Of a stretch of 64,000 nt of DNA, positions 46,643 to 60,887 are shown in pieces. The translations under genes were made by a program, and so were the position numbers. The stretch is taken from positions 11,396,106 through 11,460,105 of the forward strand of contig NC_045141.1 in NCBI RefSeq assembly GCF_008831285.2, in the 5' to 3' direction. This DNA comes from Nymphaea colorata (Eukaryota > Streptophyta > Magnoliopsida > Nymphaeales > Nymphaeaceae). The notes beneath the pieces are model-generated. The model was not told the DNA's origin. It worked only from the letters and a program-made list of their open reading frames with translations, and made no database searches. Position 1 is the first letter of the stretch; every line of letters begins with the position of its first letter.

Positions 46643-47061
46643 AGGTCTATTGAAATTGAAGGGTATTCTGATGCAGACTGGGCAGACTGTATTGACATCA
46701 GAAGATGGGGAAATCTAGTTGTTTGGAGAAACAAAAGACAAGATGTTTGTTCCCGCTCAAGTCCAGAGGCTGAATATAGGGCTGTTGCTATTGGAGTATC
46801 AGAGTTGTTATGGCTAAAGATCTTGCTGACTGATATTGGTATAGAGACTGAAGGACCTATGAAGATGTATTGTGATAATAAGTCTGTGATTAACTTGGCT
46901 AACAATCTAGTGCTTCATGATCAAACAAAGCATGTTGAGATTGACCGTCACTTCATCAGAGAAAGAATTGATGCCAAGGAGTTAACATTACCATACATGA
47001 AGTCTGAAGATCAAACTGTTGATATTCTGACTAAAGCTTTACATGTAACTCCATTTTAAGA
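46643..47061 (+). pseudogene. copia element 2 RNase H (deleted and shifted)
   Basis: After a stop at 46640 (taa), similarity to element 1 RNase H continues: GYSDADWADC, then a deletion of the TSGYCVYL block, then SPEAEYRAVAIG, MYCDNKSVINLANN and HVEIDRHFIRERIDAKEL. The last part (46805-47059) is open. The final residues before the polypurine tract are shifted. Confidence 0.85.
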
Positions 47062-47102
47062 GAAATGTATCCAAGTTGAGCATGTTTGATATGTATGCCC
47101 AA

Positions 47103-47114
47103 CTTGAGGGGGAG
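47103..47114 (+). other. polypurine tract of copia element 2
   Basis: 'cttgagggggag' immediately before the 3' LTR. Confidence 0.85.
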
Positions 47115-47355
47115 TGTTGACGGATCTTGATGTATGGGTCCGGGTCTGGACCCGATCCAGTGAGTTCTGGTTTGGGCATACTTATACCATTGTAAACCCT
47201 AGTCTTGCAAGTTAATGAAGTTTCCTAAGAGAGACAGAGTCTGGCGGCTAGTGGGCACTAGATCTCCTCACCCATGGTTTTTTCCCTCTAGTTGAGGGTT
47301 TTCCACGTTACATCTGTGTTTGATCTTCGTTTCTTATGCGACTATTATTTCAACA
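47115..47355 (+). repeat. 3' LTR of copia element 2
   Basis: 241 bp, from tgttgacggatcttg to ttatttcaaca, paired with 42233-42475. Confidence 0.93.
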
Positions 47356-47360
47356 GTAGG
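47356..47360. repeat. right TSD of copia element 2
   Basis: GTAGG, one mismatch to ATAGG at 42228-42232. Confidence 0.65.
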
Positions 47361-48517
47361 TATGAATCATAGTTTAAATAGTTCTTAATCTATTCCATAT
47401 AGTCTGTGCTCCAGATACTAGATTGACTATTTGACGGGCTAGAACCATCTCCCTCGAAGGGCCAGTGACAATAGCACACCAAAGAAGATACCTGCACCTG
47501 AGGCGGAAGGCATCCTTTAAGATTTTTCTTGCTTCGTCTTGAATTGTCAAATATCCTTCTTCTAGTTTAAATAAACAATGTAAACCGAGCCTTTGGAGGC
47601 TATTCATAACAATCTATGTCAACCCCCTCTAACGGTGGCCAGTCCAACCACTGACCGAGTAGGTCTTCAACCTACAACCACACCGTAGCAGTGTGAGATT
47701 CTGGATTAGGAAAAGCCTCTCCACTAAACATCGACAACCAAGAGGCAGCCCACAGCTGCCACCCTCCAACACGCACAATCCAGGAGACTTCACATTGGCT
47801 ATGACCACCTATAGTAGCTGCTTTAACCTTGCAACCATGCTGCAGCTGGTCGCTAGATCTGCGCTACACCTGGCCATGCCCAATAGCAAAACACGTGTAC
47901 ACGAAATTTCCAAGGCCACTGTCCATGCATCTGCTTGCCTTGAAACCTCACCCTCAATCATGTATCCACAAGTAAAGGTGTATGCAGCAACACATTAAGC
48001 TGAATCAGAACATGGTGAAATTACATGACAGATATTCCAAAACCTTCAACACAATCTCCAAAAACTTGAACACAAGCACCATGGCACATTACTGGAGGAA
48101 GGCCATCTGAATATTCCTTCTTTTCAAGTAATGCCTAGAGTTTTAGGAATGCAACATGCAAAGGAATCAAAGTTCGTCTAGATGAGTCATCTGTTTCGAA
48201 AGCGATCAAGTTCAACCTCTATGCCTTAACTTATATGTACACAAGGAACCAGTGACTCTTAATATCATAAACATGCCTTACCGCAATAACTGGGTTCCAT
48301 AAACTTGCAACTGTCAAAGCATTATGGTTATCTGCAAGTCAAAAAATTGATGAAAAGATACAACTATGAAACTAAGCTGCCACAAAATGTGAAAATTGCC
48401 ACACATTTAATAACACGTAATACATATTGTGCTGCATACATTTATATACTACTATATATACGTATATACAATACATATACTGTACATAATAGTAACAATA
48501 AGTTCAACTCATTTGAT
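47361..48517. other. intergenic, no gene confirmed
   Basis: The short frames 47374-47607 (minus) and 47693-47998 (plus) have ordinary composition but no recognisable family. Nothing else is seen before the tandem array. Confidence 0.35.
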
Positions 48518-49412
48518 TAACTTTAATGGATCAAATGAATAGCTTAAATCTTATTTTTGTTCATACGAAATTATAATTTTAATCCCTTCAATCGTTCAAT
48601 ATAAATGTAACAAGTTGATCTTGTCAGATTAACTATAATGGGGCCAATGAATGGCCATAATCCCATTCATATTCATGCGAATTTGTAATTTCAATCCCCT
48701 ATATCATTCAATATAGAGATGACAACAAGTTAAACGTATAGCATTAACTATGAGAGATCGAATGAATGACTTAAATAATAATTTATATTCATAAGAACAT
48801 GTATTTTGAATCCCTAAAACTATTCAACATAAATTTTACAACAAATTAAACTCATTGGATTAACTATAAGGGATCAAATGAATGATTTAAATACCATTCA
48901 TATTCAAACAAACTTATGCTTTTGTGATTTCAATCCCATAGATCATTCAACATATACGTAACAACAAGTTAAACACGTTAGTTTAAGATAAATGATCAAA
49001 TGAGTGGCTTAGATTCTAGTCGTTTTCATACAAAGTGATGATTTCAATCCCTTAAATCATTGAATATAAATGTAACTACAAGCTCAACTCATTGGATTAA
49101 CTATAATTGATCAAATGAATGGCTTAAATCCCATTAAATTTATGATTTCATTTTTTTCAATCATTCAGTATAAATATAACAACAAATTGATTTCCTTAGA
49201 TTAACTATAGTGGGGCAAATGAATGACTAAAATCCAATTCATATTCATGCGAACTTGTGATTTTAATACCTTAAATAATTCAATATAGATATGACAACAA
49301 GTTAAACACGTTGCATTAACTATAAAGGACCAAATGAATGTCTTAAATACTATTTGTATATTCAAATGAACTTATACTTTCAATACCTATAATAATTCAA
49401 TATAGATATAGT
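48518..49412. repeat. tandem array, eight ~104-120-bp units
   Basis: Units begin near 48518, 48629, 48745, 48863, 48983, 49098, 49202 and 49317. The consensus is roughly 'taactataaggatcaaatgaatggcttaaatcccattcatattcatgcgaacttgtgatttcaatcccttaaatcattcaatataaatgtaacaacaagttaaactcattggat' (variants). Copies are diverged, and units 2 and 7 resemble each other more closely than their neighbours. Non-coding, satellite-like. Confidence 0.88.
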
Positions 49413-49729
49413 TGGGCTAGTTTCGCTGCATTCTGTTCTTGACTATATACTTAAGTGGCGCACAACCCAATCCATCTTATTGTCCTCTTTCTAGGATGGT
49501 ATGTGACAAAAAAAGAGAACTGGGGTAAAATTTTAGCCGTCATTTCTTTGATGGGAAACATTTTTCATCCGTGAAGGAGGGAGAACATGCGACAGAGGGA
49601 GAACTTGCGGCGAAGACATCTACTCTTGTATTTAAAAACTTATCTACGATGTTGACATGCCACCTCTTTGAATTCTCCAAATTAATCCAGCAATCCAAGG
49701 CGCTTCTTGAGCAATTCCCATGTGGTACT

Positions 49730-50859
49730 TCAACATAATGGGCACTCTTGTTTGAATATGCATCTTATTTTCGTTCTCATCTCATTTATTCTCAAACGAT
49801 AAATAGGACCATCATGTTCAAGCTCAAAATCTACAAAGAAGTTTGGATTCAGCTTCAATCCACCATTCTCTCTGTCCACGTCAATCTGCAGCATATGTGA
49901 GCCCTCCTCCAAGATCTCTGGATAGAATTGCCGATCCCATGTGCTAAAGAGCGAGTTAGTCACCTACAATCTCTTAGCGTCCAAGCTCAACCGGATCATT
50001 TGTGGCCCACCTCTAAGTCTGTTTCCCTGAGGAAAGCAAGAAAAGGTAAGAACAACAATGACTTAAACACACACTTTTACTTCCAGAACATCAAACTGAG
50101 ACTCCACCCCATCTTTAGATACTGCAACTTGCAACTATCTGGCTTCCCTGCTGAATGAGTCCACCAACCCATAGTTGTCCAGTCAAAACAGGCTTTCAAG
50201 GGTCCTCATTGTTGTATTGCCTGACATCACCATGCTGCCAGTTTGAGAAGTAAAGGAAGCGATTATCCAGTGAGATAAAGAAATCAGTCATAAATCCAGG
50301 CATGTCGGCCATAATCCAATTCCAAAAGGTGTCACAGATATTGCAACCTAGAAGAAACAAACAGGGAATTTAGGACCCCCTCTCTCTCTAGTACTCTCTC
50401 ACATATGCACACTTACAGTAATGTGAACATCAGCAAATGGTACCTCATGGCTCCACGATCCACTTGGAGTCTGGAAAAACCTAATCATGTTGCTGCTTAA
50501 TGCAGACCCAACGTAACCTGTATAGAATCTGCAGGACAGTATCAAACTAGTCATAAGTAATAGCCACTACAATAGATGATCATATCAAGCATAGGGTGCA
50601 CTTTTCAGGCCAACGATATTTGACACTGACCTCCAAAGGTAGGAGATCTGAGTTACCAAGGTCCAGTCTATTTTAGTTCACCATCGGGCCAGCTGTATAC
50701 ATATATATGTCTTCATAACGACCATCTTCTACATGTTGGAGACTGAATCCTTTTGTAAAAGCTTTTGGTGATCCCCATGATGAACTAATCATGGTCTTGT
50801 GTCAAGGTTGATACCAGAAGTCATATCCAAATAGAGGACTATTACCAAGTTTCTCCCAT
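49730..50859 (-). pseudogene. selenium-binding protein (SBP56 family) pseudogene
   Basis: Four exon-like blocks on the minus strand with recognisable splice sites. A (50859-50631): WEKLGNSPLFGYDFWYQP, then FTKGFSLQHVEDGRYED. B (50528-50444): GYVGSALSSNMIRFFQ. C (50347-50081): [20 protein letters not shown], then [13 protein letters not shown] and TGQLWVGGLIQ. D (50026 to about 49806): RLRGGPQMIRLSLDAKRL, then [16 protein letters not shown] and [14 protein letters not shown]. The order and spacing match the C-terminal two thirds of plant SBP1. In-frame stops (after WYQP, within EDP*KP, and RL*VTNS), frameshifts in A and C, and absent 5' exons make it dead. Introns remain, so it arose by DNA duplication rather than retroposition. 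The intact protein is a cytosolic selenium- or cadmium-binding protein. Confidence 0.9.
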
Positions 50860-53800
50860 CTGAACAAGAACATACATATCGGAGATCAAAAGTAACAGAT
50901 TTCAACACAAATGAAGATGTGCCGATCAGAGCACTCACATCAGATGCATGGGATAAAAGCTAAAATTCATTCCAAAAAGTCCATGTGAACTTAAGAAATG
51001 TATCTTATCATAGCAAAATCAAGTGAGGATAGAGATCATGCTCATGTGAGGCAGTGTTAAATAATCTTGTACAAGAAAAAAGAACTTGCCAGAACCAGTT
51101 CACTGATGTGAAAGCTCAACCAGTCACACTTAAATTTATAAAAAGAGATCAGATTTGGTGTGGGAAGAACTAGTGATACTGGCACAATGCAAGTCCCTGC
51201 TTGTTTTCTCTAAACAGTGAAAAATAAAAACTATTGAACATATATGACAGAGGACTGTGTTAGTGAGTTCATGATTGAAATAACATGTCATCAAAATAAT
51301 TGCTGCAGACCATAAAAGGTTTCATTCAGAAAATTTGTAAGCTTTGATGACAATTTCAATGACCAATATTGAGATAAAAACATTATGAAAAAGCAAGAAT
51401 GGATTATCGGTGAGGTTCCAAGCCATGATACATTTTGAACATGGAAAAAGAATACTTATGTCTCATTGTATGCATGTTATGCATGTACAGCATCTTCTCT
51501 GAATCCCCCCATATAAACATGGGGGTTGGGCTGACCTGCAATTATAAAATTACAAAAGATGCCCTTACAAAAATACATGGAGGAATCTTCGGATGAAAGA
51601 AATGGATCAAAATGCAGTTCACTGCAAAGGAAAGCTCTCCAATTCTCCTTGAGAAAATGCTTTTGAAAGCCGTTTAAGGTAGAATACAGAGAAAACTTCA
51701 AGCATAATCCTTTTGGCTTTAGATTTGTTTAAACCAAATATATCATTCAACTTGTCCAAAGCAGTAAGCTGCATATAGAAAAAGAACAAAGAAAAAGGTT
51801 AGAAAATTATAAGCACAAGCAAGGAAGCTGCAAATAAGGACCTCCATCTATTTGCATAACCTACAAATGTTTTGGACATCTATGAATCCAAAAAATGCAT
51901 AATGTAAACTCACGTTTTTTTTTCTTCAATATGCCCGTTATAGAAAGTTTGCATTAAATATGATCAAGAAAGAAGCTTCAGGTCATCCACTTTTCCATCC
52001 ATCATGTTTACCACCTAAAACAAGAATAAATAGTAGTGACCAGAAATTGCACACTAAGAAAGCCAGCAGATTCAACAACTTCAATTATATCATTGTGGAG
52101 CACTTTTTTTTTTGGATGAAGTGCTAGATTCTGCACTAATAATTTATGATCAAAGGAGAGATGGACAATGGCACTTATGGCATGAACCTCCAAAGTTGCC
52201 TCACCTATAAGCTGTGCAAAATAACAGTAATCATTATGAAAAGAAAAGAAAGAAACAGGAAATTGAAAGAGGAATTAAAAAAAAGTCAAAAGAGTATGAC
52301 AGTAGGCAAAGAATAATTCAAGCACAATTACCTCCATTGTTCAAACCAACCAGTAGTTCAGTTTCTTCTCCCTGCTGAAATAACTGAGAAAACAAAACTT
52401 TTCTACCACTCTAGAGACAAACCTTGGCATATTTTTAAAATGTAGATTAACACATGATTGTATCATAAGCGAGTTGGATGTGAACAAAATTGATTCGCAT
52501 ATTTTTAGAATGTAGGCTTCCATGTTAGCAAACACATGATTGTGTCATAACAATGTATGATATGCAATTCAAAGACTATCAGAACGGGACACACACCCAT
52601 GAATTTGACCAGATTATATTTATCAAAAGAATCAAGTTATCACGGGCTGACCTTTTTAAGCCAACGTTGCACCGAGGGATAGTCGGTCTGCAACACAAGT
52701 GAAGGCATTGAAAAATGAAAACCAAGAACCTAAGACAATAAAGGCACCTAAACAACCCATGTCACAATGAAAGTGAAAACTAAACATGACACTATGCAGG
52801 AAACCATTAAAGCAGAAAACAATTGCCCAACTCAACAAAACTAAATAATCAAACTAAATCAAAATAGGATCCTACTGAATACAAATCAAACCAATGACCT
52901 TAACCGTTGGACATGTGCAATAGCTAACTAAAGGATCTATTCAACTAACCTGACACTAACGTGACACAAGAGAAACTAAGCATTATCCTTGTCTAAAACC
53001 ATGAAGAACCTGAGGACATAAAACCCGAAACCCATGCAACTTCGATGAATAGAACCTTTCAAAAATGTCACAGTTCAAAATGGGCTACAAAATTGATTGG
53101 TCCTTTTGAAAAGAGATAAGAGGTGTTCCATAACAGACTCAACCCTGAGTCTGGGTTATGTTGACGACACTCGGTTAAGATGAAATAATGGGCCAGACTT
53201 AATCACTTGTCCCAAATGATATGCATCTCTTGAGACAAAGATAATGAAATTCGTCATGCTCAACATGAGTTGACTAGGTTCGAGGAGTTTCATCTATTCC
53301 ATGAATGGACTAATGGTATGGTAATGGAATGGCCAACATCTTTCAAGGCCAAAGGGGATTGGGAATGAAATGACAAACATATTTCAAGACCAAAGGAGAT
53401 TGGTTAGTTCCTCCTATGACAAGAGATGTCAAGTTTTTAGTTTGAAATAGTTCAAAAACGATCAATTTAACTAGTAAGCATGAGTGCTTGTGTGGTGCAA
53501 ATAATATGGCCTTCATTTACACATAGCACCTACCGTACAAGCATTAGGATTCATTTCGCGTCAATGTCGTCAAATCTCTAGAAGGGATGCATTTCAATTT
53601 CCAAAATATGAGCATAAAGGAATCATCCTCAGCATCTTAGGTAATCAAAAATAGGAGAAGATATTGACCCTAGGACCACACATCTACCAAAGATTTTCAC
53701 ATTCAATTCCTGCGAGTTCAGCCTTCATGCCTTTCATCTCTTGGCAGACACCTTTTGCTTTTTTTTCCTCTTTCTTTTTTTCTTTCTTTCTTTTGCATTC

Positions 53801-55758
53801 AGCTTTTGCCTTTAAATTTTTTTTCCTTGATTTTTTTTTAGGCTGACCTTCACCTTTGAGGGAATACATCACCTCCTCAGCATCTTAGGTAATCAAAAAT
53901 AGGAAAAAATTTAATAACAACCTTATGCTAATGAAACATTGAGATATACTTAACATTGATGGCAGCAAATATCATGATTATCATCCATCAATGATGATCA
54001 TCATAATCTTCGTGTCCATCCTCATTTTCTTTGTTAATTTTTTAAAATTTTAATTTTCAATGCCTTGAAATGGAATTTCTTCACCAACATATGTTGATTT
54101 TTTTAGAAAACTAGTAAAACCTCCCCTCCCACAGCTCTTAGAGATGTTTAGAAAGTGGAAGGGAGGAGCAATTTTAAAAAGAAGCACAAAAAACAATGTT
54201 CTTTCCGTTGTGTCCCCGTATCATAAGATACGGGGGTGTATCAGCCACATCGTACAGTACAGCCTTTGTATCGCATGATGCAGACGATACACCTATGATC
54301 CACAGGCATATCATGTGTTGTATGTGTATCGCATAGGTTTCTCAAACCTATACGATACGTATTGTCCGATATGGATAACACTCAGCACTTTCTTTACCTC
54401 ATGTAGATGCAACATTTTGTTTTAGAGATAAGACACATTTTAATATTGTTGGGAGTAATTTCTTAAGAAAAAATTTGAGAAACTCTCACATCATAGAACA
54501 CCACATTTCCATAACATAACTACACCTCATAGAACTTATAAATTGTTGGGTCATCGGGAACCAAGCAACTAATTGGACAAATAGATGCTTATCATTCTGG
54601 CCAATGATCAGTTGACAGGTCCATGACTATCAAGTTGGCTGGAGCATAATCTATGGACCACTTGACCGGCTAAGTTGAGCAGTCCTCACCAATCACACCA
54701 ATTAACCATTTTTTCGGTCTTTATTTGTCAATTTAGAAGTCAAGTACGTGTTGTTTAAGACGACAAAATGACTAGCTGGTCCAAGTAAATTCAAGTTGAA
54801 TGACTAAAACCAATGTACCCATATTGGTGGCACCAACAAATACGCCATACCATAACGTATGACAACAGTTTCATAAATGTACCAGAAATTCAATTTAATG
54901 TTAAAAGTTCAAAATAAATTAAAAAAACAGAAAAAATAAAGAAAAAAATGTTTTCCATTAAAAGCATGTTCCACATAAATATAGACTTATGGGAATAAAC
55001 ATCCATTAACATAACATACTCATAATGTTACAAGTAATAACACATTAAGAAATAACTTTAAAGTTTTATGCAACACAAGATGAAATTATTTAAGCAAATA
55101 AAAAATGAAAACAATCAAATATCATCTATTTATTGTTCATCATCTAATTATAACACTTGCACATGATTTTCTACCAATTATTTTCCTCACCTTTGTGACC
55201 ATTGTCATGCAGGATTGTTTGAAATTTGATGCCATGTCTTCACAAAACACTAAATCTACAGTAATCTTCACCGAACAATAGAAATCTACAGTAAAAGTGA
55301 TAGATTTTATGCATTTTGTGAAAGAAATCAGGAATCTCTTTCTTCAACCGCAAGTCAATCTCCCACACTCAGATCTTGAAATCGATGTTTTATATCTTAA
55401 ACCCATAAGAGTGCCCTTTCAACAACTATAGTCACTTTGTCATTAGCTAATTAGTTACTTTACGAAGCTTATTTAGGTACATTTGTTATAAACTAGCTGA
55501 TTAGCATTGTTCACTTACATCCTTTCACGCACGTCTCTACTTGGCTTGCTTAATTATGGTATTGCTAACCAAGGAAAGAACTCCCTGCATCGTCCTTGTG
55601 GAGTCAATTAAGGTGCAGGTATAAAGGTCATAATGGCCCTACCGAGCCACTTGTTACTGAACAATGATATATATATATATATATAACACAAACAAGATGT
55701 ACTTTCACCATGCTATAGATAAATTAGCCTGAAGTACATGATAATGAAAAAATGATCA
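50860..55758. other. intergenic; no gene confirmed
   Basis: Almost 5 kb of AT-rich spacer. No missing SBP exons were found to the right of 50859. A minus-strand frame at 52193-52008 (EVHAISAIVHLSFDHKLLVQ) has exon-like composition and a preceding 'ttataggtgag', but I do not recognise it. A T-rich stretch at 53755-53840 gives spurious frames. (TA)n at 55669-55684. Confidence 0.35.
54190..54385. repeat. CGTATCG-motif dispersed repeat, second member
   Basis: Dense in 'cgtatcataagatacggg', 'tgtatcgcat', 'cctatacgatacg' and ending 'ccgatatggataacact', as at 32510. Probably the same family as 31850-32520. Confidence 0.45.
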
Positions 55759-55759
55759 C

Positions 55760-58538
<2,779 letters not shown>

Positions 58539-58935
58539 ATAAAACCAGACTCATCCTCATCTTCTAGAAAAAGTAGCTTCCTCTTTGTTTGGTTACCATC
58601 CACGTGGCTTTCATGAGGATGTGCTTTCTTCAGATTCTGAAGATATTTTTGACTGACATCCTCTTATGATTGTAAAGCCACCATGTCTGGATGTGGTGCT
58701 CACTTTTGGCTCGATTCTTCCAATTCGAAAGGTTTTAACCCTTTCACCTTCGGAGTTTGCTTATGTAGCTTTTTTCCCTGCCGTAGACATAACAAGTCTG
58801 CTTCTCATGTTTAATGAGATTGCAGTAAAATTTTGTTGTCTCTTGAGAACATGTATGGTCACTCATATCGATTCTCCTTTGAAATGACTGCAGCTTTGCT
58901 AAAGAAGAGGGATCCTTTCTTTTAGCAGTACTTAT

Positions 58936-59573
58936 TCAAACACAACGACTACTAGAGGCATTATGCCACCAAATAGAATTTTCCATGTAGGCTGATGCTT
59001 CCTTAACAATCACTTTAAAGCCTATGGCTCTCATGTAATAGATATTTTCCGTTAAATCCTTATTACAGGGATAGGTCTTCCTTTCTTGAGCTGTATCAAA
59101 AGTTAGCTCATACTTTTTTCCTACAATCCCAATATGAATTAGGTGTAGACTAGATTTTTCTTTAAAACGACCATTTTCTTTTTGAAGAATTTCAGGGCCT
59201 GCTGAAAGGAATTTTAAAGAAATAACAGTTTCATTAGAAACTACTAGATTACTGACAGAAAATTCTTTTACCACCTTTATGATTTCAGAAGGTAATAATT
59301 TTATCTCTTCGAAAGAAGAAGATAAGTAAACATTACTGATTGAAGCAAAACTAAACCATTTTGCAATAAATTCATGTAGTGTACCTTGAAAACAAATAAT
59401 TCTAGGATAAATCCCTGAAAATTTTGTTAAAAAATTTCCTTGTGGATCTTCCACAGGGAGTTTGTATAATTCAAAAAGATTTTGTCCATACAAATCCACT
59501 AATTCAGAATCTTTTCCATTAAAAGTCCTACGGGGTTTTGAATTATCGCAGTTTGGGGTTTCAGAACTAGTTC
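58936..59573 (-). pseudogene. unassigned 187+-codon frame, possible viral-type relic
   Basis: The frame is open on the minus strand from about 59573 to 58936. No ATG opens it; it begins after a stop at about 59573, and related coding seems to continue upstream (to ~59820) in another frame, so it is an internal piece of a longer broken protein. Composition is normal (not low-complexity), with an acidic/hydrophobic middle (SFEEIKLLPSEIIKVVKEFS) and a block SSLHLIHIGIVGKKYEL. The hydrophobic-IHIG pattern is reminiscent of the core of 30K-type plant virus movement proteins, which would suggest an endogenous pararetroviral remnant, but one short motif is weak evidence. No reverse transcriptase or coat zinc finger was recognised beside it. 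Confidence 0.35.
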
Positions 59574-60087
59574 AGTTGCTGTAAAACTAGAGGATTGTCT
59601 TTTATCTTTCCCAGTTTCCTGAGTCAGAAATATCAGGAGTCTTGATTTTCTCTTTCCCAGTTTTCTGGGTTAGATGCAACTTTTGGTCCTCAATGATTTT
59701 ATCCATTGGAGGACTAGGTGTTGCAACCCTGGTAACCACACCTGCTTTTACTAGTGAGGTTAGTGCTTTCTCCAAATTGTGGAGGTGATCTGATATAATA
59801 TCCTGGTTTTTTGAAACATGACAATCGCGTCACTATCTGCACAAGTTCAAATAAATCTGCTAACTTACATTGCAATATTTTAGAAATTATGAATGCATGT
59901 ACAATATGCTTTCACAAGTCATCACGCAATTTATTTGGAAACTCGAACTCATGAACCATGACATTCTTATTCGATATATTTAAGGATAAAATGAATATGG
60001 GTAATTCCAACCAAAAAACATTACCAGATAAAAAAAACATCTGTTATAAATAAATAATAAAACATGACCAAAATAAAACTTTCATAC

Positions 60088-60209
60088 CTTTCGATGACCT
60101 TCTCCAGAAATTTGAAACAAAATTTTGCCTCTAGGCCCAACCAAAACAGATGTTGGCCAGGAACGTATTCTAATTCTCTCCATAAATACATATCATCATC
60201 ATTTACTAC
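60088..60209 (-). pseudogene. single thioredoxin-domain exon of a SOQ1/NHLRC2-like gene
   Basis: A 122-bp exon with flanking acceptor (tttttag) and donor (gtatga). It reads NDDDMYLWREL and then, after a one-base frameshift, RSWPTSVLVGPRGKILFQ, ISGEGHRK. This matches the C-terminal end of the thioredoxin-like domain in NHL-repeat proteins such as chloroplast SOQ1 and animal NHLRC2 (LWRELGxxSWPTxxxxxPxGKxLxQxxGEGHRK). The family protein in plants is a thylakoid-lumen factor that limits a slow form of photoprotective quenching. No neighbouring exons are present, and the frameshift makes it non-functional. Confidence 0.72.
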
Positions 60210-60534
60210 CTAAAAAAGTAGTGTGGATGTTATTAAGCACAAAAAGGAATAAGTCCACTATTGTCAATAGAATGTCATAGACATTTTTTGGTAGAAGTAG
60301 AAATTAGACTATAGGAACAAAACCATCTAGGTAATTTCAAGTAGTTGCCTTCATTAGTGGTGAAATATGTTGCACTTGCATAGAAGGAATATGTCTACTA
60401 CAAAGTGTAAATCAACTAGCTTATGAAATCATCACTTAAGTAGCATTGTATTGAAATAAAGGAAATTGGCCACTAGAGCATGGTTTCCAAATAAAACGAT
60501 AGATTGGAACTCCTTTTGCAAAGTAAAGAGTCTA

Positions 60535-60812
60535 GGAGTGTGTTTGGATGACACCCTAAAATTAGGTTTTGGACCGAAACCAGGTTTTTGGATTGTTTGC
60601 ACGCCATCAAAACTTGGTTTAAGCCTTTAAGGAAACTTGGTTTTTTACAAAACTTGGCTTTGTAAAAGAGAGTAAAAATCCCTAACTCCCTCAAGCTATT
60701 CATAAAAGACCATATTTTAGGTGTGTATATCAATTCTCAAACAAATAAACCATGTTTTCAATACTCAATTAAACAGCTTGGCTTTTATAAGGGTGTCATC
60801 CAAATGCACTCC
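60535..60812. mobile_element. MITE with ~24-bp TIRs (Tourist-like?)
   Basis: Left end ggagtgtgtttggatgacac; right end read in reverse ggagtgcatttggatgacac, a near-perfect inverted repeat (22/24 over 24 bp). 278 bp, non-coding, interior AT-rich. The GGNNTGTTTGG-like terminus resembles PIF/Harbinger (Tourist) MITEs, but a 3-bp duplication is not clear, so superfamily is tentative. Confidence 0.65.
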
Positions 60813-60887
60813 ATGTGTTTGGGCTTGGGAAATGTAGCATATGAAGGAAGCCTTGATGTGACCATAAAAAATTGACATTGGTTTTCT

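Larger units (their letters stand above)
42233..47355 (+). mobile_element. Ty1/copia LTR retrotransposon, element 2 (5123 bp, degenerate)
   Basis: Plus-strand element with LTRs 42233-42475 and 47115-47355, a primer-binding site at 42476-42487, a polypurine tract at 47103-47114 and near-matching 5-bp flanks. The order leader, gag, protease, integrase, reverse transcriptase, RNase H is complete, but every segment is broken by frameshifts or stops. It belongs to the same family as element 1: the LTRs share long blocks ('gtctggacccg', 'ggcggctagtgggcacc', 'tttccacgttacatctgtgtt' in opposite orientation) and the proteins align along their length. It shows what element 1 has lost (gag). Confidence 0.93.
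58539..60887. other. loop of the large inverted repeat
   Basis: About 2.35 kb of unique sequence between the two arms. It contains an unassigned minus-strand frame (58936-59573), one SOQ1-like exon (60088-60209) and a MITE (60535-60812). No complete gene. Confidence 0.8.

Noticed and set aside
48518-49412. CRISPR-like array
   Set aside because: Units are 104-120 bp, diverged throughout and have no constant repeat/unique spacer pattern; the DNA is plant nuclear.
51477-51701. 74-codon minus-strand frame near the SBP pseudogene
   Set aside because: Checked as a possible missing SBP exon; no SBP motif is present and no other family was recognised.
52008-52193. Exon-like minus-strand frame (EVHAISAIVHLSFDH)
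   Set aside because: Composition is plausible, but the family is unknown and the splice context is weak; mentioned only in the spacer entry.
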